Positions 37,200 through 45,183 of a stretch of DNA of 64,000 nucleotides are shown here, in pieces. How positions within the stretch are numbered: position 1 is the first letter of the stretch; the number at the start of each line of letters is the position of its first letter. Origin of the DNA: a bacterium (GTDB taxonomy: Bacteria; Bacteroidota; Ignavibacteria; Ignavibacteriales; Ignavibacteriaceae); NCBI GenBank assembly GCA_016716565.1, contig JADJWC010000002.1, positions 62,001 to 126,000 on the forward strand, read 5' to 3'. The position numbers were made by a program, and so were the translations under genes. The notes beneath the pieces are model-generated. The model did not search any database. It was not told the DNA's origin and was given only the letters and a program-made list of their open reading frames with translations.

Positions 37200-37954
37200 A
37201 TTAATTTTATATCATCAAGAAACGGAAATTTCTCTCTCACCTCTTTAACATAATTTTTATCGAGTTCAACAACAATAACTTTTTCTTCATTCTCAACAGT
37301 AGCTAATTCTTTCCCCATCGGATCAAACACACTGCTGAATCCCGGATAAAATAATTTTGGATCTTTCCCAACCCGATTTATACCAGCAACGTAACATTGA
37401 TTTTCGATCGCACGAGCTTTCAATAAAGTTCGCCAATGCTCGATCCGTGTATCAGGCCAGTTGGCAATATTTACGACAAGGTGATTTCTCTTCTTTCCAT
37501 ATTTTCTGTAAAGCTCAGGGAAACGTAAATCATAACAAATTGTTAATCCTATTTTCCAGGTTCTGATTTTTGTGTAAGCTGGTTTCACTCCTGCATTAAA
37601 ATGTTTATTCTCACCTGAATAAGAAAATGGATGAATCTTCCTGTACAGTTTTACCAGATCTCCATCTGGTTTTATATGAATAAATGTGTTGTAAATTCGT
37701 TTGTCTCTGCGTTCAATTATCCCGGCAAATACATTCGAAGCTTTTTCTTTTGCTAGTAATGAAAAAAATCTGAATGATTCTCCCTGAATTGTTTCAGACA
37801 TCTCCCGGGACTTCATAGTAAAACCAGTCAAAGTCATTTCAGGAAAAATGAATAACTCAACTCCTTCAATTTCCCGGACAAGCGAAAGGATTTTCTGCTT
37901 GTTTGATTCTTTATCTTCCCAGGCTGGGTTATATTGGACTAGTGCTATTTTCAT
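37196..37954 (-). CDS. Nitrilase-superfamily amidohydrolase, omega-amidase (YafV)-like
   Basis: 252 residues with the Glu-Lys-Cys triad: E in FIFPEMTLTGF (about 39), K in LYRKIHPFSYSGE (about 106) and C in LTICYDLRFPELYR (about 140). GFSSVFDPMG-like and VGINRVGKD-type stretches are typical. The aromatic FSYSGENKHF and WPDTRIEHW resemble YafV/Nit2, which hydrolyse omega-amides such as alpha-ketoglutaramate. It is a lone minus-strand gene, divergent from asd with about 67 bases between. Confidence 0.85.
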   Translation of the reverse strand: MKIALVQYNPAWEDKESNKQKILSLVREIEGVELFIFPEMTLTGFTMKSREMSETIQGESFRFFSLLAKEKASNVFAGIIERRDKRIYNTFIHIKPDGDLVKLYRKIHPFSYSGENKHFNAGVKPAYTKIRTWKIGLTICYDLRFPELYRKYGKKRNHLVVNIANWPDTRIEHWRTLLKARAIENQCYVAGINRVGKDPKLFYPGFSSVFDPMGKELATVENEEKVIVVELDKNYVKEVREKFPFLDDIKLI

Positions 37955-38021
37955 ATCATCAGATTGGCATTATTTATTATCTTACGCATCATTAAAATAA
38001 TAAATATTTGACGAATTAAAT

Positions 38022-39071
38022 TTGAATAACTTACAAGAAAAAATACCTGTAGCAATACTTGGTGCAACTGGCAGCGTTGGTCAAAAGTTTATTGAATTAC
38101 TAGCTAACCATCCATGGTTTGAAATTACGGAACTTTGTGCATCTGACAAATCAGCCGGGAAAAAATATAAAGATGCGGTCGACTGGTTTCTTTCTGCTCC
38201 ACTTCCTGAAAAAGTAAAGAATATTTTGGTTCAGAAATGTGAACCAACTCTAAAATCCAGAGTAGTTTTTTCAGGGCTAGATTCCTCGGTTGCAGGAGAA
38301 GTAGAGACTGAATTTGCCAAAGCAGGATACAAAGTAATTTCAAATTCAAAAAATCACAGGATGGATGATGATGTTCCGCTACTTATTCCTGAAGTAAATC
38401 CTGATCATCTTGAATTAATCAATTCTCAGAAATTTGGTGATGGATGTATAGTTACAAATCCAAACTGTTCAGTTATCGGACTCGTTCTTGCACTAAAACC
38501 TTTATTCGATAATTTTGGTTTGGAATCTGTTAATGTAGTAACGATGCAGGCAATTTCGGGTGCAGGACATCCGCGAGTGGTTAATCTGGATATTGATGAT
38601 AATGTTATTCCTTTTATTGGCGGTGAAGAACCAAAAGTTGAAATTGAACCGCTGAAAATTTTAGGTTCTTTAAATCGAAATAAAATTGTTTATAATAATT
38701 TTAAAGTCAGTGCACAATGCAACAGGGTTAATGTCACCGATGGACATACAGAGTGTGTGCAGATAAATTTAAAGAGAAAAGCGTCTGCGGATGAGATAAT
38801 AAACGTCTGGCAAGAATTTAAATCAACTCCTCAACAGCTTGATCTTCCTTCATCTCCTGTTCAACCAATTCACTATGGAATCGAGAATGCATTTCCACAA
38901 CCAAAGCATCAGCGCAACGCTGATAAAGGAATGGCCGTTTCAATCGGAAGATTAAAGAAGGACAATATTTTTGATTATAGTTTTGTAATACTTTCACATA
39001 ATACGGTACGTGGTGCTGCAGGTGGTGCTATACTTTGTGCAGAACTTATGAAAGCAAAAGGATATCTATAG
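38022..39071 (+). CDS. asd: Aspartate-semialdehyde dehydrogenase, archaeal/eukaryal type
   Basis: 349 residues. N-terminal NADP-binding GATGSVGQKF (about 14-23), catalytic cysteine C149 in VTNPNCSVIGL and the later GAGHPRVVNLDIDDNVI, GGEEPKVEIEP, and FKVSAQCNRVNVTDGH, all features of the asd_EA type rather than the E. coli type. It makes aspartate semialdehyde for Lys, Thr, Met and diaminopimelate. No ATG is available in frame, so the start is TTG at 38022. It stands alone between the amidase and the sensor kinase. Confidence 0.92.
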   Translation: MNNLQEKIPVAILGATGSVGQKFIELLANHPWFEITELCASDKSAGKKYKDAVDWFLSAPLPEKVKNILVQKCEPTLKSRVVFSGLDSSVAGEVETEFAKAGYKVISNSKNHRMDDDVPLLIPEVNPDHLELINSQKFGDGCIVTNPNCSVIGLVLALKPLFDNFGLESVNVVTMQAISGAGHPRVVNLDIDDNVIPFIGGEEPKVEIEPLKILGSLNRNKIVYNNFKVSAQCNRVNVTDGHTECVQINLKRKASADEIINVWQEFKSTPQQLDLPSSPVQPIHYGIENAFPQPKHQRNADKGMAVSIGRLKKDNIFDYSFVILSHNTVRGAAGGAILCAELMKAKGYL

Positions 39072-39132
39072 TCAATCCGATACGATTTGCACCATTCAAA
39101 ACCCTGTTTTGATTTATATTTGATAACTAATT

Positions 39133-40632
39133 ATGCGCTCATCAGTGAATAGCAAGAAAAAATCTAATGCACATAAAACAGTTCAATTTGATTCGATGGC
39201 TGTGAATCCATTTTTTGGATTTGATCTCTTCGATTCACTGCCGGATATGTATTTTCTGCTTGATGTAAATGGTGAAATCATCAAGATGAACAGGAAGTCA
39301 AAAGAAATCATAAAATCTTTTCTTAAAAATAAACCGACAAATTTTCTTGATTTTATTGATCTGTGTAACCGTGAGAGTGTCAACAATGTATTCTTTCAAT
39401 GTATAAGTTTTACCAAAACCGCTGAGATTGAAACACAATTTCTTCTCGATAAGGAAGAAATAGATGTTAAAATTTCTTTTACACATCATATGCTTCCAAC
39501 TGATGGCAAAGATAAAGAATTTGTTTTTGCAGTTGTTAAAGATATTACCAAGGAGAAAGTCAAGGATATTGAGCTGCAGCGTTTTTTCAATATTGTTGAA
39601 AGCAGTCTTAATCCGATATTGATTACTGATTTAAATGGAAAAATGATTTATGTAAATCCTGCTTTTGTTAAATCCAGTGGTTATAGTAAAGAAGAACTGA
39701 TCGGGCGAAATCCGAGAATTTTTGGAAGCGGAAAACTGCCAAAGAAATTCTGGGATAAAATGTGGCAGACAATCTCAAGCGGTAAAGTTTGGTTTGGCGA
39801 GGTTGAAGACCGAAAGAAAAACGGCGAACCATTTTATACTCAGTTGTTGATTTCACCGATTTTCGATAAGAACCAAAAAGTTACCGGATATTTCGGAATT
39901 CATCGTGACTTAAGTGAAAAGAGGACACTTGAAAAACAATTGATCCATACACAAAAGATGGAAAGCATTGGCACCCTCGCAGCAGGAATTGCTCACGAAG
40001 TTGGTAATCCATTAGCTTCAATTTCGGCATTGGTACAAGTAGCAGAGCGAAACACTGAAGATACTTTCATCAAAGAAAAATTGGGGCTTGTTAAAAATCA
40101 GGTCACTCGAATATCAAAAATAATTCGTGACCTTGTTGATTTTTCCCGACCATCAAATTTTGAATTACAGCGTGTCAATATTAATGAATGTCTTAAAGAA
40201 TCAATCGAGATTACAAAAGTTGGTACAAAAGCAAAAAATATCTCTTTCGAAGTGAAGTTAAGTGACGATATACCAAATCTGCCGCTTGTTGCGGATCAGC
40301 TTGAACAGGTTTTCGTGAATATATTATTAAATGCAGTTGATGCTATTAACGAAAATAAAAATTCTAAGAAAGAAAACAGAATTAGCATTGAATCGGCAAT
40401 GGTTAATGATGAAGTAATTATCGCCTTTACTGACTCAGGTAGCGGAATCAAAGAAGAAAATCTGAATAAAATTTTTGAACCATTCTTTACTACAAAATCG
40501 CAAGGTAAAGGTACCGGACTCGGTTTGTGGGTTAGTTATGGAATTATAAAAAGTTTTCAGGGTAATATTGAAGTTGAGAGCACACCGGAGTTCGGGACAA
40601 AATTTACAATCAGGCTGCCAATTGATAATTAA
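39133..40632 (+). CDS. PAS-domain sensor histidine kinase, NtrB-like
   Basis: 499 residues with no membrane segments, so cytoplasmic. Two PAS regions: about 25-145 (weak) and 148-270, the second with NPILITDLNGKMIYVNPAFV, RNPRIFGSG and GYFGIHRDLSEK. HisKA has H288 in AAGIAHEVGNPLASI; the HATPase has NLLLNAVDAIN-type N box, DSGSGIKEENLN (G1), FFTTKSQGKGTGLGLWVSYGI (F/G2) and EFGTKFTIRLP. It probably phosphorylates the sigma-54 activator encoded 12 bases on. The input signal is unknown. Confidence 0.9.
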   Translation: MRSSVNSKKKSNAHKTVQFDSMAVNPFFGFDLFDSLPDMYFLLDVNGEIIKMNRKSKEIIKSFLKNKPTNFLDFIDLCNRESVNNVFFQCISFTKTAEIETQFLLDKEEIDVKISFTHHMLPTDGKDKEFVFAVVKDITKEKVKDIELQRFFNIVESSLNPILITDLNGKMIYVNPAFVKSSGYSKEELIGRNPRIFGSGKLPKKFWDKMWQTISSGKVWFGEVEDRKKNGEPFYTQLLISPIFDKNQKVTGYFGIHRDLSEKRTLEKQLIHTQKMESIGTLAAGIAHEVGNPLASISALVQVAERNTEDTFIKEKLGLVKNQVTRISKIIRDLVDFSRPSNFELQRVNINECLKESIEITKVGTKAKNISFEVKLSDDIPNLPLVADQLEQVFVNILLNAVDAINENKNSKKENRISIESAMVNDEVIIAFTDSGSGIKEENLNKIFEPFFTTKSQGKGTGLGLWVSYGIIKSFQGNIEVESTPEFGTKFTIRLPIDN

Positions 40633-40644
40633 AACAAGGAACAA

Positions 40645-42003
40645 ATGATGGCTGAAAAAATATTAGTAGTTGATGATGAAGATATAATTCGTGAATCACT
40701 CTCGTATATCTTAACAAAAGAAAAATATGAAGTCGCGGAAGCACCGAATGGAAAAGTTGCTTATGAGATGCTGAAAGAAACTTCTTACGATCTTGTAATC
40801 ACAGATATAGAAATGCCGGAGATGAAAGGCATTGAACTCCTCGATGAAATAAAGAAAATGAACCTCCAGACAAACACAATTGTAATTACAGCTTATGGTT
40901 CAATGGAAACTGCAATTGCAGCTCTCAGGAGCGGTGCCAGTGATTATATTCTGAAACCTGTTGAGTTCGATGAACTTCTGATCAAAGTAAAAAAGCTTTT
41001 TGAAGTCAGAGATCTGCATCTTGAAAACAGAATTTTACGTAAAGAGTTACAACGTGAATATGATTACACAAACATCATTGGTAAAAGTCCTGCTATTGCG
41101 CAGGTATTTGAGATGATAAAAGCTGTTGCTGATACTGAAAGTACAGTTTTGATCTCCGGAAACAGCGGCACCGGAAAGGAACTTGTCGCAAAAGCTCTTC
41201 ACTACAATTCAAAAAGATCAAACAAACCTTTCATTGCATTGAACTGTGGTGCCATTTCAGAAAACCTGATTGAGAGCGAATTATTCGGCCATAAAAAAGG
41301 AGCTTTCACAGGAGCAATCAGTGATAAGGAAGGTTTTATTAAAGCTGCAGAAGGAGGAACACTTTTCCTTGATGAGATAAGTGAAATGCCTCCACAACTG
41401 CAGGTAAAACTTTTGCGAGCAATACAGGAAAAAGAATATACTCCTGTTGGTACTACATTATCACTTCCTGTTAATGTCAGATTCATCGCGTCTACAAACA
41501 GGAATCTCCAGGAATATGTCGGCCAGGGTAAATTCAGAGAAGATTTATACTACAGACTTAATGTTGTGGATATTCATTTACCATCATTGAAAGATCGTGA
41601 AGGTGATATACCGCTTCTAGCGGACCATTTTCTGGACAAATACAGAAAACAGATGAATAAGAATATCAAAGGCATTTCAAATGATGCGATGAGAGCGTTG
41701 ATGAATCACGAGTGGAAAGGTGAAATCCGTGAGCTCGAAAACGTAATAGAAAGATCCGTAATATTCTGTAATGAAGATTTCATAAACATAAAACATCTTC
41801 CGGCACAATTTCAGTCTGTAACCGAGCATTCGGAATATTCACCTTCAGGTTCTCTTGATGAATCTGTAAAAAGATTTGAAAAAGATATCATCACACGAGC
41901 ACTTGAAGCAAACGAATTCAATAAAGAAAAGACAGCTGAAACTCTTCAGGTTGGGCTTTCAACTTTGTACAGAAAGATGAAAGAACTGGACATTCAGATT
42001 TAA
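40645..42003 (+). CDS. NtrC-family sigma-54-dependent response regulator
   Basis: 452 residues. Receiver (about 5-120) with D54 in DLVITDIEMPEM; AAA+ domain (about 145-380) with Walker A GNSGTGKE (172-179), GAFTGA sigma-54-contact loop at 219-224, Walker B TLFLDEIS and FREDLYYRLNV; C-terminal Fis-type helix-turn-helix (EKTAETLQVGLSTLYRKMKE). It should activate sigma-54 promoters when phosphorylated by the preceding kinase. AAGGAA lies before the start. Targets are not evident; the cytochrome cluster 600 bases downstream is a candidate but I saw no good -24/-12 promoter there. Confidence 0.92.
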   Translation: MMAEKILVVDDEDIIRESLSYILTKEKYEVAEAPNGKVAYEMLKETSYDLVITDIEMPEMKGIELLDEIKKMNLQTNTIVITAYGSMETAIAALRSGASDYILKPVEFDELLIKVKKLFEVRDLHLENRILRKELQREYDYTNIIGKSPAIAQVFEMIKAVADTESTVLISGNSGTGKELVAKALHYNSKRSNKPFIALNCGAISENLIESELFGHKKGAFTGAISDKEGFIKAAEGGTLFLDEISEMPPQLQVKLLRAIQEKEYTPVGTTLSLPVNVRFIASTNRNLQEYVGQGKFREDLYYRLNVVDIHLPSLKDREGDIPLLADHFLDKYRKQMNKNIKGISNDAMRALMNHEWKGEIRELENVIERSVIFCNEDFINIKHLPAQFQSVTEHSEYSPSGSLDESVKRFEKDIITRALEANEFNKEKTAETLQVGLSTLYRKMKELDIQI

Positions 42004-42022
42004 CAAGTAAATATTTTTTCCA

Positions 42023-42436
42023 ATGAATGACATTTTAATCTCTGATGATAAATCAAAATTGGATATCGGAGTAATTCACCGATTTCTTACTAAATCTTAC
42101 TGGGCTGAAGGCAGATCAATTGAAGATGTAAAAAAATCGATTGAACACTCTGATTGCTTTGGAGTTTATTTAGATGGCAGACAGATTGGTTTTGCAAGAA
42201 TAGTAACGGATTATGTTGTCTTTGCATATTTGATGGATGTTTTTATTCTTGAAGAATACCGTGGCAAAGGTTACTCCAAACTCTTTCTCAGTAGAATCCT
42301 GGATGACGAAAGATTTAGAGGAATAAAAAAGTGGGTGCTTGCTACAAAGGATGCACACTCACTCTATACTAAATTTGGATTTGAGCCTCTTAAACGACCC
42401 GAGCGGATGATGGAAAAAGTTGTCTTCAGAAAATAA
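42023..42436 (+). CDS. GNAT-family N-acetyltransferase
   Basis: 137 residues, a compact GNAT fold. The acetyl-CoA binding motif A is FILEEYRGKGYSKLFLSRIL, preceded by a strand FAYLMDVFI and followed by KWVLATKDAHSLYTKFGFEPL (motif B). Substrate unknown. It lies 20 bases after the sigma-54 activator and may share its transcript. Confidence 0.85.
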   Translation: MNDILISDDKSKLDIGVIHRFLTKSYWAEGRSIEDVKKSIEHSDCFGVYLDGRQIGFARIVTDYVVFAYLMDVFILEEYRGKGYSKLFLSRILDDERFRGIKKWVLATKDAHSLYTKFGFEPLKRPERMMEKVVFRK

Positions 42437-42486
42437 TTAACCTGAGAGTTGATTTTATTTCTAAAATATGCAAATACAAAGCTTTT

Positions 42487-42510
42487 AATCTTCTCAATAA
42501 CGAGAAGATT
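42487..42510. terminator. Stem-loop downstream of GNAT gene, weak terminator
   Basis: AATCTTCTC (42487-42495) pairs perfectly with GAGAAGATT (42502-42510) around a 6-base loop, followed by only a weak T-rich stretch. It probably ends the kinase/regulator/GNAT transcript. Confidence 0.5.
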
Positions 42511-42626
42511 TTATAAGTTTAGGCGAAGTAAGCAACAATATTGAATTAGTTTAATGGTATTGTCTTTGTTAGCAATTAGCAACTAATTTTCTTAACTAAT
42601 TAACTTAAAAACAAAAGGATCGTTAA

Positions 42627-42977
42627 ATGAAAAATACATTCTTATTCGTTTTGTTTATATCAGCAATAGTTGCACTTTTCGCAATCGCTTTCTCATTTGC
42701 ACAGGACCAGGGACTTGATGGGAAGAAAATCTTTGTTGATGCAAAGTGTAATAGTTGTCATACAGTAACTTCCATGGAAATTATTTCAAAAAAGGATGAT
42801 GCAACCGATCTTTCCAACGCTGGAACTTTAGGCGATGCTCAGCTTATGAAATCATATCTTCTTAAAGAAGCAAAGATTAATGAGAAAGAACATAAAATGA
42901 AATTCAAAGGAACTGATGAAGAGTTAAATGCACTTGTAAACTGGTTGCTATCTCTCAAAACAGAATCTGAAGGATAA
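42627..42977 (+). CDS. Monoheme c-type cytochrome
   Basis: 116 residues: signal peptide ending near FAQ (26), one haem-binding C41-N-S-C-H45, and a candidate axial methionine M91 in KEHKMKFKG. Typical of small class I periplasmic cytochromes. It is the first gene of a plus-strand run of cytochromes, 28 bases before the next gene. It would shuttle electrons between the membrane cytochromes and an acceptor or donor. Confidence 0.85.
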   Translation: MKNTFLFVLFISAIVALFAIAFSFAQDQGLDGKKIFVDAKCNSCHTVTSMEIISKKDDATDLSNAGTLGDAQLMKSYLLKEAKINEKEHKMKFKGTDEELNALVNWLLSLKTESEG

Positions 42978-43005
42978 TCCTGTACATTATTAAATTAAAA
43001 ATTAA

Positions 43006-45170
43006 ATGAACATAACTTATTTAAATAGAAGAACACTCATGTTATTAGTGGGTGTTCTTCTTTTTTTATTTGGCAATCTGTTTGCGCAATCTAATGATGA
43101 TTGTTTGATGTGTCACGATGATGACTCATTTACAATGGATAAAAATGGTAAGGAAATCTCCATCTATGTCAGCGAGTCAAAATTTTCCGGTTCAAGTCAT
43201 TCAAAATTAAAATGCGTTTCTTGCCACACTAATTTTGATCCCGAAGAAATTCCCCATGCAGAAAACTTAACACCAAAATCTTGCGGTGATTGTCATCAAA
43301 AGCAAATTGTTAAACACCTGTTTCATCCAAAGTTACTTAAAGCTTCAGGACGCGAAAAAGAAAAAGATGTTAATTGCCTGAGCTGCCATGACTATCACTA
43401 TGCAAATGATCCTACAGCTAAAGGTGAAAAGTGGAGCGTAGAAAACTTACCCAACTCTTGCGGTCAGTGTCATAGTGATATAAAGGAAAGTTATCTTTCA
43501 TCTGAACACTATAGTGCCTTCAAAGATGGAATGCTCGGTGCACCAAACTGTTTGCACTGTCATAAAAATCCCGTGGCGAGAGTTCATACAAATGAAGATA
43601 CTGTGAGTGTTAAAATTTCCCAGGAGAAATTATGTTTATCGTGTCACCTTGATTCTCCTGAAGTTCGCGCAAGAACTGCTCCCACTGCCGGCTTTATTAC
43701 AATGTACGAAAAGAGCGTTCATGGTTCTGAATTAAATTCAGGAAATCCCAAAGCGGCAAATTGTGTTGATTGTCATAATTCTCATTCAGTACATAAAAGT
43801 ACTAATACTGAATCGCAGACATTTAAAACTAATATTCCAACGACCTGCGGAAAATGTCATTCGGATATTTCGCATGAATATCTCCAAAGCATTCATGGAA
43901 CTGCTCTTTTAAGAGGTGTTAGAGAATCTCCTTCCTGCACGGATTGCCACGGCGAACACAATATTTTGCGACACGACGACCCAAAATCTCTGTTGCATTT
44001 CAAAATCTATCAAGAGAAGTTTGTTCTCCGTGCCACAGTTCTCTCAAACTTTCGGATAAGTATGGATTATCTAACAACAGATTTGAAACATTTTCTGATA
44101 GCTATCACGGATTGGCTGTTGAAGGAGGATCTGTTTCTGTCGCTAATTGTGCAAGCTGCCATGGTTCGCACAATATAAAACCATCATCCGATCCAACATC
44201 AACAGTAAGCAAGGAAAACCTTGTCAAAACCTGCGGAGGATGTCATCCTGGTGCAAATGAAAGATTTACTGTCGGAAAGATTCATATTACAAGACAAGAA
44301 GAAAGTGAACCAATAATTTATTTCATCGCCTCGATGTATATCGCTTTGATATTTATGGTGATTGGTTTGATGTTCGTACATAATATTATAGACTTTTTCA
44401 GAAAGTCAAAAATTAAAAAGATGAAGCAGCGCGGGCTGATTCGTGAAGAAAGACACAGCCACAGACTTTACCTGCGAATGAGTGTTAATGAGCGGATTCA
44501 GCATGCAACAATGGCAATTAGTTTTATGATATTGGTAGTTACCGGTTTTATGTTAAGCTATCCAAATTCCTGGTGGGCGTCACATATTCGCGATTTGAGC
44601 AGCGATACTTTTGAATATCGAAGTTTGATCCATAGAATTGCAGCAGTTGTTATGGTAGCCATTAGCTTATACCATATTTACTATGTTTCATTTACTCAGA
44701 AAGGAAGACAATTAATAAAAGATCTTCTTCCCAGATATCAGGATATTAGAGATGCAATTGATGTAGCTAAGTTCAATCTTGGTATCTCAAAAGTAAAACC
44801 AAAACTCGATAGATTCAGTTATGTAGAAAAAGCTGAATACTGGGCTTTAATTTGGGGAACAATTGTTATGTCGATTACCGGAGTAATTATGTGGTTTAAT
44901 AATTACTTCATGGGTCTGATAACAAAGCTTGGCTGGGATATTGCAAGAACCGTGCATTACTATGAAGCCTGGCTTGCGTTCCTCGCAATAGTCGTGTGGC
45001 ATTTTTACTTTGTGATTTTTAATCCTGATGTTTATCCGATGAGCCTTGCCTGGTGGAAAGGAACTATAACAGAAGAGGAAATGGCTGATGAACATGCTCT
45101 TGAGCTTGAGAAGATTAAACAGAAAGAACAGGAACAAAGTAATCCCGAAAGTTCTGAAGACAAATCCTAG
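43006..45170 (+). CDS. 13-heme cytochrome c fused to membrane cytochrome b (CbcL-like), frameshifted
   Basis: Restored length about 721 residues. Signal peptide (ending NLFAQ), then a periplasmic part with 13 CxxCH sites (from CLMCH at about 30 through CGGCH near 420), then four or five membrane helices and a cytochrome b561/DUF4405-like domain (SVNERIQHATMAI, FEYRSLIHRIAAVVM, WALIWGTIVMSITGVI, VHYYEAWLAFLAI). Ten haem sites lie before the break and three after. The frame from 43006 ends in a spurious tail after base 43990; the frame resuming there gives SVAFQNLSREVCSPCHSS. One base lost at about 43987-43992 repairs it. The architecture matches Geobacter CbcL quinol:cytochrome oxidoreductases. 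ATG at 43039 is a possible alternative start. Confidence 0.85.
43027..43067 (+). terminator. Terminator-like hairpin inside the first codons of the 13-heme cytochrome gene
   Basis: AGAAGAACAC (43027-43036) pairs perfectly with GTGTTCTTCT (43052-43061), followed by seven T. It lies within codons 8-21 of the frame starting at 43006, or spans the alternative ATG at 43039. It could attenuate transcription into the cytochrome operon or end the monoheme cytochrome transcript. Confidence 0.55.
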
Positions 45171-45183
45171 TTATTATTTTTTG

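Noticed and set aside
40640..42630. Sigma-54 -24/-12 promoter upstream of the cytochrome cluster
   Set aside because: The best match (TGGTATTGTCTTTGTT near 42553) lacks the GG/GC spacing of TGGCAC-N5-TTGC, so no link to the NtrC-like regulator can be claimed.
43944..44178. Separate gene starting MPRRTQYFATRRPK
   Set aside because: Its first residues are an out-of-frame reading of the haem-binding region; the real protein continues from the 43006 frame after one base is restored.
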